Shown here in pieces: positions 14,214-21,414 of a DNA stretch of 24,893 nt (positions within the stretch are counted from its first letter, which is position 1; the number at the start of each line of letters is the position of its first letter). The DNA is from an uncultured Eubacteriales bacterium (GTDB lineage: Bacteria > Bacillota > Clostridia > Oscillospirales > QAMX01), in the NCBI GenBank assembly GCA_900551265.1, contig URVL01000014.1, forward strand, positions 1 through 24,893, read 5' to 3'. Under the pieces are notes generated by a model. It was not told the DNA's origin and did no database searches. It saw nothing but the letters and a program-made list of their open reading frames with translations. Position numbers and translations under genes: made by a program.

Positions 14214-16853
14214 ATGGAGAAATTAGGCCTCAATGAGATCCGTGAACGGTATCTCTCGTTTTTTCAGTCCAAGGGGCATCTTCGCCTGCCCAGCTTTTCG
14301 CTGGTGCCGGAGAACGACCCATCCCTGCTGCTGATTCCGGCCGGTATGGCGCCTTTAAAGCCTTACTTTATGGGGGAAATGACGCCGCCGGCTCCGCGCG
14401 TGACAACTTGCCAGAAGTGTATCCGCACCAATGATATTGAAAACGTCGGACAGACTGCGCGCCATTTGACGTTTTTTGAAATGCTTGGAAACTTTTCCTT
14501 TGGGGATTATTTTAAACCGGACGCCACGAAGTGGGCTTGGGAATTTGTAACAAAGGTACTCGGTATGCCGGAAGACCGGCTGTATGTCTCTATTTACGAA
14601 GAGGACGACGAAGCCGGGCGTATTTGGACTGAGGATGTCGGTGTTGCGCCGGACCATGTATTCAAAATGGGCCGTGAAGATAACTTTTGGGAAATTGGAA
14701 CCGGATCCGGTCCCTGCGGCCCGTGTTCCGAGATTTACTTTGACCGTGGCGAAAAATATGCCTGCGGCCCGGATTGTCATCCGGGATGCGATTGCGATCG
14801 TTTTGTCGAATTTTGGAACCTGGTGTTTACGCAGTACAATAACGATGGCCATGGCCATTATACGGAACTTGCACATAAGAATATTGATACCGGTATGGGA
14901 CTTGAGCGCATTGCCTGTATTATGCAGGAGGTCGACTCCCTGTTTGAAGTTGATACGATGGTCGCCATCACGAATGCGGTTTCTGATCTGTGCGGCGTAA
15001 AGGTCGGCGCTTCCCATAAAACGGACGTCTCTCTGCGTATTATTACCGATCATATCCGTTCAACGGTTATGCTGGTTTGTGACGGTGTCATTCCATCGAA
15101 TGAGGGCCGCGGTTATGTACTGCGCCGCTTGATCCGTCGCGCTGCGCGTCATGGACGCCTGCTTGGTATTGACGGCGAATTTTTGGCCGGACTTTGCAAT
15201 ACGGTGTTTGCCGTATCCGGTGAAGCATATCCGCAGATTTTAGAGAAGCAGGACTATATCCGCCGCGTTGTGAGTTTGGAAGAGGCGCGCTTTGCCAAAA
15301 CGATTGATTCCGGCTTGGTGCGTTTAAACGATATGATTGAGACGTTAAAGGCAGAGGGGAAAACCGAACTTTCCGGCGAGGAAGCGTTCCGCCTTTACGA
15401 CACCTATGGATTCCCGGTTGATTTGACGATTGAAATTCTCGGCGAGCAGAATTTGACGCTTAACCGCGCTGCGTTTGACGCCGACATGGAGGCGCAGCGT
15501 GAGCGCGCGAGAAGCGCACGGGAACGCCAGGGCGGTCTCGGCTGGGTTGAAGGGAACCGTGACTTTGCATCGGACGTCAAATCGGCCTTTACAGGTTATG
15601 TCAGCGATTGCGGCACTGGAAAAATTCTCGCTATTGCCGCAGAGGGTGAAGCTGCCGATTCGATCGGCGACGGCATGCACGGCGTGATCATTTTGGACGA
15701 GACCCCGTTTTATGCCGAGAGCGGCGGACAGGTTGCGGACCATGGTACAATCTCTACGCAGGATGCCGAATTCCGTGTGACGGATGTGCAGAAGACACCG
15801 GATGGCAAGATACTCCATACCGGTGAAATGGTAAAAGGCGGTATGGCGGTCGGCGACAGTGTGACGGCACGGATTTGTACGGTTCGCCGTGCGGCAATCC
15901 GCCGCGCGCATTCTGCCGCACATCTTTTGCAGGCAGCGCTGCGCAGTGTACTCGGCAATCATGTCGAGCAGGCGGGTTCCTTGGTGGAGCCGGATCGTGT
16001 GCGTTTTGACTTTACGCATTTTTCTGCAATGACGGCGGAAGAAGTGTCTCAGGTGGAGGCCCTGGTCAATGAAAAGATTTTAGAGGGTCTTCCGGGCACG
16101 ACGCGCGAAATGCCGGTCGACGAGGCGAAGAAATTGGGTGCCATGGCGCTGTTTGGCGAAAAGTACGGGGAAACGGTGCGTGTTGTCAGCTTCGGCGATT
16201 TTTCACGGGAGCTGTGCGGCGGCACACATCTTGATAACACAGCGAAGGTCGGTCTGTTTAAAATTACGAGCGAAGCTTCTGTGGCGGCCGGCGTGCGCCG
16301 CATTGAGGCTGTGACGGGTAAGGCGGTGCTTGATGTGCTCGCTACCCGGGAGAGCGAGCTTGCAGAGGCTGCGCAGACATTGAAAACGACTGCTGCCGAT
16401 TTGCCCCGGCGTGCCGCCCAGGTGAGTGAGGAGCTGCGGGCGCAGTCCCGTGAGATAGAGTCCCTTTCCGGCAAGCTTGCACGCGTGGATGCCGAACGGA
16501 TGCTGAGCGGGGCAGTTGCGCTTGGCGGTGCAAAACTGGTTGCAGCGGCAGTGGATGGACAGACAGCAGGCGGTTTGCGCACGATTTGCGACACGCTGCG
16601 CGATATGGATGAAACTGTTGTAGCCGTACTGGGCACGATCGCAGATGGGAAGGTTGTCTTTGCTGCCTGTGCGGGCAAGGCGGCGGTTAAGATGGGCGCT
16701 CATGCCGGCAATCTTTTGAAGGCGGCGGCAAAGGTTTGCGGCGGCGGCGGTGGTGGCCGTCCGGATTCTGCAACAGCCGGCGGCCGTGATGCGGACAAGC
16801 TGCCGCAGGCAATCGCGGAAGTTGGGGCAAATCTTTCTGCAATGTTAAAATAG
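14214..16853 (+). CDS. alaS: Alanine--tRNA ligase
   Basis: It charges tRNA-Ala and clears mischarged Ser-tRNA and Gly-tRNA. The 879-residue protein has the class II aminoacylation core (residues 1 to about 240, with LIPAGMAPLKPYF and the TCQKCIRTNDIENVG segment) and the tRNA-recognition region. The editing domain has zinc ligands His566, His570, Cys668 and His672 (HSAAH and CGGTH). The C-terminal oligomerisation domain ends with the glycine-rich GGGGGGRPDSATAGG. The length is normal. AGGAGA precedes the ATG. The 84-base upstream spacer is too short for a T-box and lacks the T-box AGGGTGG sequence, although alaS is often T-box controlled in Firmicutes. Confidence 0.97.
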   Translation: MEKLGLNEIRERYLSFFQSKGHLRLPSFSLVPENDPSLLLIPAGMAPLKPYFMGEMTPPAPRVTTCQKCIRTNDIENVGQTARHLTFFEMLGNFSFGDYFKPDATKWAWEFVTKVLGMPEDRLYVSIYEEDDEAGRIWTEDVGVAPDHVFKMGREDNFWEIGTGSGPCGPCSEIYFDRGEKYACGPDCHPGCDCDRFVEFWNLVFTQYNNDGHGHYTELAHKNIDTGMGLERIACIMQEVDSLFEVDTMVAITNAVSDLCGVKVGASHKTDVSLRIITDHIRSTVMLVCDGVIPSNEGRGYVLRRLIRRAARHGRLLGIDGEFLAGLCNTVFAVSGEAYPQILEKQDYIRRVVSLEEARFAKTIDSGLVRLNDMIETLKAEGKTELSGEEAFRLYDTYGFPVDLTIEILGEQNLTLNRAAFDADMEAQRERARSARERQGGLGWVEGNRDFASDVKSAFTGYVSDCGTGKILAIAAEGEAADSIGDGMHGVIILDETPFYAESGGQVADHGTISTQDAEFRVTDVQKTPDGKILHTGEMVKGGMAVGDSVTARICTVRRAAIRRAHSAAHLLQAALRSVLGNHVEQAGSLVEPDRVRFDFTHFSAMTAEEVSQVEALVNEKILEGLPGTTREMPVDEAKKLGAMALFGEKYGETVRVVSFGDFSRELCGGTHLDNTAKVGLFKITSEASVAAGVRRIEAVTGKAVLDVLATRESELAEAAQTLKTTAADLPRRAAQVSEELRAQSREIESLSGKLARVDAERMLSGAVALGGAKLVAAAVDGQTAGGLRTICDTLRDMDETVVAVLGTIADGKVVFAACAGKAAVKMGAHAGNLLKAAAKVCGGGGGGRPDSATAGGRDADKLPQAIAEVGANLSAMLK

Positions 16854-16863
16854 GAGGCGGCTT

Positions 16864-17205
16864 ATGGACTGCGTTTTTTGCGGCATTATTGCGGGAGAAA
16901 TCCCGTCGAACAAGGTTTATGAGGATGAACAGGTTTTGGCGTTTCGCGACATTGCGCCGCAGGCGCCTACACATATTCTGGTGATCCCGAAGGAGCATAT
17001 TCCGTCCTTTGCCTATATCACAGAGGATAAGGCGCCTCTGGTTGCGCATTTACTCGCTGTTGCGGCAAAAATTGCTCATGACGAGGGTCTGGAGGATGGC
17101 GGATACCGCATTGTATCCAACTGTGGCGCTGATGCAGGTCAAACTGTCCCGCATTTGCACTTTCATATCCTTGGAGGGAAGAAACTAAACGTGGAAATGG
17201 CGTAA
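16864..17205 (+). CDS. HIT-family (HINT-like) nucleotide hydrolase
   Basis: HINT-like proteins hydrolyse nucleoside phosphoramidates and aminoacyl-adenylates. This 113-residue protein begins MDCVFCGIIAGEIPS and carries the histidine triad His97-Leu-His99-Phe-His101 near the end. In most bacterial HINT proteins the triad is followed by LGGR..WPPG; here it ends GGKKLNVEMA, lacking that terminal WPPG. The ribosome binding site GGAGGCGG begins in the alaS stop, so the two are cotranscribed. A link to clearing aminoacyl-adenylate leaked by the ligase is conceivable but inferred. Confidence 0.92.
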   Translation: MDCVFCGIIAGEIPSNKVYEDEQVLAFRDIAPQAPTHILVIPKEHIPSFAYITEDKAPLVAHLLAVAAKIAHDEGLEDGGYRIVSNCGADAGQTVPHLHFHILGGKKLNVEMA

Positions 17206-17228
17206 GTACGCCGGAGTGAGGAACTTTC

Positions 17229-18272
17229 ATGCCAAAGTATGCTTTGCTGGCAAATCCCGGACACAACCGCGTCTATTTTGAGGAATCGAAGAAGCTGGCG
17301 GCGTCGGAGCTGGAATTGGCGTTGCCCTGCCTGTCTGTTTCCTGCAGTGGGACGGCTCCCGCAATATGGGGTGGCGTCTACTACTTGACATTTTTTGCGG
17401 AGGCGGCGCTTGCCGCCTCCGATTTTGCAATCTTATCGCGGCTTTCCTTTGTTTATGCAATTTTTGAAGTGGTGGAGCAGGGTGAAACCATAGGGCTGAT
17501 TCCCTGTAAAATGGATGATTATGCGTTTGTGGGGTCCGATATTGGCACAATTTTAAAATATACGGGGAAGACAAACGAGCTTTTCACGCGCATGATGATC
17601 AATTGCGCGCTTTTTTCTGCCGGAGAGTCCTCTTGTATGGGAAAGCGCCTGCTTGACCCTGTCGCCGGAAAAGGCACAACGCTGTTTGAAGGCCTTGTGT
17701 ATGGTATGGATGTGTATGGTGTGGAAATTGGCAGCCGTGCGGTTTCCGACGCCTGCCGCTATCTGCAGAAGTACCTGCAGACGGGAAAGTATAAGCACAG
17801 CATGAAAACGGAGCGCATAAGCGGCGAGGGAAAGTCGTTCACGGCAGAACGCCGCCGCTTTGAATTGGCACGCAACCGAGATGAGGCAAAACGCGGTATG
17901 TATCGGGTTTTTGAAATGATTGCCGGAAATTCATGCCATGCAAATCAGTTTTACCGAAAGGGCTTTTTTGACATAATAGTGGGCGACTTGCCTTACGGTG
18001 TGCAGCATGGAAATGTAACGAATGAAGGCCAGTCGAAACTGACACGTTCTCCGGCGGAGCTATTGCGCACGTGTCTGCCCGCCTGGCGCGAGGTGCTGCG
18101 CAGGGGCGGAGTCGTGGCACTTGCCTGGAACGTAAATGTTTTACCGCGCACCGCCATAGAACAGCTGTTGGAGGAGGCGGGTTTTACCGTCCTGCGCGGC
18201 GGCGTATATGAACGCTTTCAGCATCGTGTAGACCAGGCGATACTGCGTGATTTGCTGTTGGCGCAAAAATAA
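17229..18272 (+). CDS. TRM11-like SAM-dependent methyltransferase
   Basis: The 347-residue protein has a Rossmann-type methyltransferase domain in its second half: motif I LLDPVAGKGTTLFEG at residues 141-155, an acidic strand end GVEI at 164-167, and the motif IV-like GDLPYGVQ at 252-259. The order matches the TRM11/THUMP-type tRNA guanine N2-methyltransferase group, where the catalytic motif is (D/N)PPY; here it is DLPY. The N-terminal 110 residues show no clear THUMP domain. RNA is the likely substrate by family resemblance only. GTGAGGAAC precedes the ATG, 23 bases after the HIT gene. Confidence 0.75.
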   Translation: MPKYALLANPGHNRVYFEESKKLAASELELALPCLSVSCSGTAPAIWGGVYYLTFFAEAALAASDFAILSRLSFVYAIFEVVEQGETIGLIPCKMDDYAFVGSDIGTILKYTGKTNELFTRMMINCALFSAGESSCMGKRLLDPVAGKGTTLFEGLVYGMDVYGVEIGSRAVSDACRYLQKYLQTGKYKHSMKTERISGEGKSFTAERRRFELARNRDEAKRGMYRVFEMIAGNSCHANQFYRKGFFDIIVGDLPYGVQHGNVTNEGQSKLTRSPAELLRTCLPAWREVLRRGGVVALAWNVNVLPRTAIEQLLEEAGFTVLRGGVYERFQHRVDQAILRDLLLAQK

Positions 18273-18291
18273 CGATGAGGTGTTGATTCAT

Positions 18292-19041
18292 ATGATGCAC
18301 TCGTTTTTACTCATTGGGCAGTCCAATATGGCCGGACGCGGGGTGATAGGCACAGTACCTGCGATTGAAAATCCGCATCTGTACGTTGCGCGAAACGCCA
18401 GATGGCAACCCTTGTTTGTACCGGTTAACCCGGATAGACCCTTTTCCGGTATCAACCTGGCTGAGAGCTTTGCAGATGCGTACAGCCGCGACCATAATAC
18501 GGACGTTGGTCTGATCCCGTGTGCCGACGGCGGTACGTCACTTGCACAGTGGCAACCCGGAGGTCTTTTGTATGATCATGCGCTGATGCAGGCTCGGCTT
18601 GCCATGCGTACGTCTATACTTCGCGGTATTCTATGGCACCAGGGCGAAAGCGACTGTTCCCGGGAGGCAAGTGCTGTCTATGAGACAAAACTGACCGAGA
18701 TGATGGCGGCTTTGCGGCGGGATTTGGACCTGCCGGATGTTCCGGTCGTCGTGGGCGCTTTGGGCGACTTCCTTGCAGATTATGATGAGGGCGCTCGTAC
18801 CTATTATCCTGTCATTAATGCGGCGCTGCGTCATTTCGCCGAGACACAGCATGATGTTGCGTTCGCTCCGGCGGACGGCCTTGCCGCAAAGCCGGATAAC
18901 CTGCATTTTGATGCGCCGTCGCTTCGGACGTTTGGCATGCGTTACTATGCGGCATACCGGACTATAGAAAGACCAGCCGGCGAGGTTGTTTTGCAGCTTG
19001 CCGATGATGGGCGTACGCATACGCAGATTGAGCGGCTCTGA
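18292..19041 (+). CDS. SASA-type carbohydrate O-acetylesterase (SGNH fold)
   Basis: The 249-residue protein resembles sialate O-acetylesterase and acetylxylan-esterase-like SGNH hydrolases that remove acetyl groups from sugars. The nucleophile is Ser11 in LLIGQSNMAGRG; other blocks are GGTSLAQWQPGG (80-91), LWHQGESD (114-121), and the Asp202/His205 pair in DNLHFD. There is no signal peptide, so it acts in the cytoplasm, perhaps on imported oligosaccharides. ATG 18292 fits the GAGGTG ribosome binding site; an in-frame ATG follows at 18295. It is the last gene before the bidirectional terminator and sits 19 bases after the methyltransferase. Confidence 0.85.
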   Translation: MMHSFLLIGQSNMAGRGVIGTVPAIENPHLYVARNARWQPLFVPVNPDRPFSGINLAESFADAYSRDHNTDVGLIPCADGGTSLAQWQPGGLLYDHALMQARLAMRTSILRGILWHQGESDCSREASAVYETKLTEMMAALRRDLDLPDVPVVVGALGDFLADYDEGARTYYPVINAALRHFAETQHDVAFAPADGLAAKPDNLHFDAPSLRTFGMRYYAAYRTIERPAGEVVLQLADDGRTHTQIERL

Positions 19042-19067
19042 TTTACCGTCTGCTTTATGACTAATGA

Positions 19068-19113
19068 TATAAAAGAAGCACTCTCTTTTTAAAAAGAGAG
19101 TGCTTCTTTTATA
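19068..19113. terminator. Bidirectional terminator, perfect 46-bp palindrome
   Basis: Two 23-base arms meet with no unpaired base: TATAAAAGAAGCACTCTC then five T, mirrored exactly. A-rich and T-rich ends flank both sides, so it can end the forward esterase transcript and the reverse DUF4363 transcript. The DUF4363 stop codon lies inside it. Confidence 0.92.
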
Positions 19114-19489
19114 AAATATTTCCAACTCTCAATCTTTCCAACTCTGCAAGATGCCGAAGCTGAACATATAAAAGCCGTCCGTTAGCGCGAAAGTTTTCTC
19201 TGTCTCCATTTTCTGCGGCACTGACAAAGTCGGAAATCGTGACCAAGATATCGTCAAGTTCCGCATGCATCAGAACGCTCTCCAGATAACTACGCCGTTC
19301 GTCCCAATAACGGTCCAGCGCCAGTGCCGCTTGAACAGTAGCGGATTCGTCGTCCGCTTCCCCGGCAGCAAGTGCGTCCTCCACATATGCGATGGCTTTA
19401 CCCGTGACGGACGACATGTAAAGGGAGTTGGCAGTTGTCGCGCCGATAATGACAATCAGGGCGGACAACGCACCTATCATATACCGCAT
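19109..19489 (-). CDS. DUF4363 family protein
   Basis: A 126-residue protein with an N-terminal hydrophobic helix (about residues 4-20, MIGALSALIVIIGATTA), acting as a membrane anchor or uncleaved signal. A helical, charged extracytoplasmic part follows, rich in Ala, Glu and Arg. It matches the DUF4363 type often found next to DUF421 genes in Clostridia. Its start ATG overlaps the DUF421 stop (TAATG), so the two are coupled and probably work together at the membrane. The biochemical role is unknown. Its TAA stop falls inside the terminator palindrome. Confidence 0.8.
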   Translation of the reverse strand: MRYMIGALSALIVIIGATTANSLYMSSVTGKAIAYVEDALAAGEADDESATVQAALALDRYWDERRSYLESVLMHAELDDILVTISDFVSAAENGDRENFRANGRLLYVQLRHLAELERLRVGNIL

Positions 19490-20196
19490 TAGCCTTCCTT
19501 CACCCCCGAACGCTTATCAAAGTGCTCACGCGGCACAAGCATGACTTCTCCGCGGTTATCGATCACCATGAGATAGACATCACTTGGCCCACGTAACTGA
19601 TTTTTTCGTAATTGCGCATCGAGCCAGTTACGGTCGCGTCCGCAGCTCTTTAAATTGACCGATAAAAGCCTGCCCTGCGCAATCAGGGTGGTATAGAGTT
19701 CCGGTTCGTCAGAGGTATCGATATGCATTTGAGAGGCTGTTACGGGCCGTTCGCCCGCCATGAGCTGAACGCTGAGCGTACCATTTGTTTCAAGGTACGC
19801 ACAACCGACCTGCCGTGGGTCAAATACGTCTTTTAATCGAAGTTCTTCCAAAAGCTCTGTCACATTGATACGTTGCTTTTTCAGTTCCCGTTGATTGATG
19901 ACCCCATTTTTAATGAGAACGCTCGTACGTCCACAGAAAAATGTACGTATCCGCACGGAGTGAGCGGATAATGCAGAAATCAGCACTTCAACGCTGAAAA
20001 GGGTCAGGATGGGGATCACACCCTGTAAGAGCGGAATCCCGAGATCCTGCATGGGGACGGCTGCAAGGTCCGAAATCAAAATGGAAGTAACAAGTTCCGA
20101 GGGCTGCAACTCGCCAAGCTGACGCTTTCCCATGATTCGAAGGCTGAAGATGATTAAAAAATAGAGTATCAATGTACGTACAAAGCTTGTAACCAT
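19489..20196 (-). CDS. DUF421 (YetF-like) membrane protein
   Basis: The 235-residue protein has three hydrophobic helices in its first 85 residues (LILYFLIIFSLRIMG, ELVTSILISDLAAV and the stretch GVIPILTLFSVEVLISAL). The family signature RIMGKRQLGELQPSELV lies between the first two. The soluble part contains the conserved VLIKNGVINQRELKKQRI and LLEELRLKDVFDP segments. YetF-like proteins occur in spore-formers; their function is not settled. ATG 20196 follows AAAGGAG by six bases; the open frame further upstream is not conserved. An inverted repeat encloses this start. Confidence 0.88.
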   Translation of the reverse strand: MVTSFVRTLILYFLIIFSLRIMGKRQLGELQPSELVTSILISDLAAVPMQDLGIPLLQGVIPILTLFSVEVLISALSAHSVRIRTFFCGRTSVLIKNGVINQRELKKQRINVTELLEELRLKDVFDPRQVGCAYLETNGTLSVQLMAGERPVTASQMHIDTSDEPELYTTLIAQGRLLSVNLKSCGRDRNWLDAQLRKNQLRGPSDVYLMVIDNRGEVMLVPREHFDKRSGVKEG

Positions 20197-20226
20197 ACAA
20201 AGCTCCTTTACCAATTGATACTCTAT
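20161..20226 (-). repeat. 13-bp inverted repeat around the DUF421 start
   Basis: ATAGAGTATCAAT (20161-20173, inside the DUF421 gene) and its exact complement ATTGATACTCTAT (20214-20226, upstream) flank 40 bases that hold the Shine-Dalgarno and start codon. In the mRNA this would be a long stem with the initiation site in the loop. The regulatory meaning is inferred. Confidence 0.55.
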
Positions 20227-20251
20227 TATGGACTTTTTTCTGAAAAATGAT

Positions 20252-21379
20252 TCAGCGCATACATTCAATGGTGCGGACAAGACGCACCGCTGCTTTTCGC
20301 AAAAGCGTTTCGGACTGTGCAATCGCCTCCTCATTTGTCATGGCAGAGACAATGGTGCTTAAGACGCTGGTTACGCCGCTATTGTACACGGCATCGTAGT
20401 CGCGGCCAAGCGTGCCGGAAATAATAAAGCCGGGCTTTTTATACTTTGCACCACGGCGGCAAACGCCAACCGGTGCTTTTCCGTAAGCCGTCTGATAGTC
20501 CGTTGCGCCTTCGCCGGAGATCAGTATATCGGTTTCCTGTGCCAGTTCGTCAAAACCTATGGTATCAAGTACCAAATCGATCCCCTGCTCCAACTTTCCT
20601 CCACAAAATGCCATAAAGCCCATGGAAAGTCCGCCTGCCGCGCCGGCTCCCGGCACGTTAGCATAGTCGTGACCAATTGTCTTTGCAAGGATTTCGGCAT
20701 AATGTTGGAGGTTGCGGTCTAAAATATCCACATCTTCCGGTGAAGCGCCTTTCTGTGGACCGAAAATTGCCGCAGACCCATGTTCTCCACATAGAGGATT
20801 GTCCACATCACACGCAATGCGGAACGTACAGTCCCGGATACGCGCATCGAGCCCAGACAGATCAATGGACGCCAGCGAACCAAGCGCGCCGCCACCATTT
20901 GCGATATCGTTGCCCGACGCATCCAGGAAGCGTACGCCGAGCGCACGCGCCATGCCGTGTCCGCCGTCCGTAGTGGCGCTGCCGCCCAGCCCGATGATAA
21001 AATCCCGGCAACCACGGTCAAGCGCGGCGCGGATCAGTTCGCCGGTGCCATAGGTTGTCGCAGCCTTTGCGTCGCGCAGCGGCTTTTCTATGAGAGGAAG
21101 ACCGGACGCCGCAGCCATTTCAATGACTGCAACGCGCCCTGCAACGCCAAAGCGCGCCATAACCGGACGGCCTAACGCATCGGTTGCAGGCGCGTCGACG
21201 TATTCTCCGCCAAGACCTGTTACGATGGCATCCACCGTACCTTCTCCGCCGTCGGCAATGGGTACGATTTTCACATCCGCATCCGGAGCGGCTTCAAGAA
21301 TACCGCTCCGGATGATGGCGCCGGCCTCATAAGACGTAAAATTCCCTTTAAAGGAATCCATAGCAACTAAATATTTCAT
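20252..21379 (-). CDS. Glycerate 2-kinase
   Basis: It phosphorylates glycerate with ATP to 2-phosphoglycerate (GlxK/GarK family), feeding glycerate from glucarate, galactarate or glyoxylate routes into glycolysis. The 375-residue length is typical. Signatures are MDSFKG at 7-12, IADGGEGT at 41-48, GGSATTDGGHGMARALG at 132-148, CDVDNPLCG at 190-198, PGAGAAGG at 243-250 and GEGATDYQTAYGKAP at 289-303. The last is usually GEGRxDxQTxxGKxP. The start follows AAAGGTG. It lies 35 bases after the glycosidase gene, which suggests a shared transcript and a catabolic purpose. A 55-base spacer separates it from DUF421. Confidence 0.92.
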   Translation of the reverse strand: MKYLVAMDSFKGNFTSYEAGAIIRSGILEAAPDADVKIVPIADGGEGTVDAIVTGLGGEYVDAPATDALGRPVMARFGVAGRVAVIEMAAASGLPLIEKPLRDAKAATTYGTGELIRAALDRGCRDFIIGLGGSATTDGGHGMARALGVRFLDASGNDIANGGGALGSLASIDLSGLDARIRDCTFRIACDVDNPLCGEHGSAAIFGPQKGASPEDVDILDRNLQHYAEILAKTIGHDYANVPGAGAAGGLSMGFMAFCGGKLEQGIDLVLDTIGFDELAQETDILISGEGATDYQTAYGKAPVGVCRRGAKYKKPGFIISGTLGRDYDAVYNSGVTSVLSTIVSAMTNEEAIAQSETLLRKAAVRLVRTIECMR

Positions 21380-21414
21380 AATTCACCTTTATTGTTTTAT
21401 CGTCCTGCGTTTCT

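Noticed and set aside
16049..16678. Reverse-strand ORF (209 codons) opposite alaS
   Set aside because: Ser/Ala/Thr-rich shadow of the alaS C-terminal half, with no family features.
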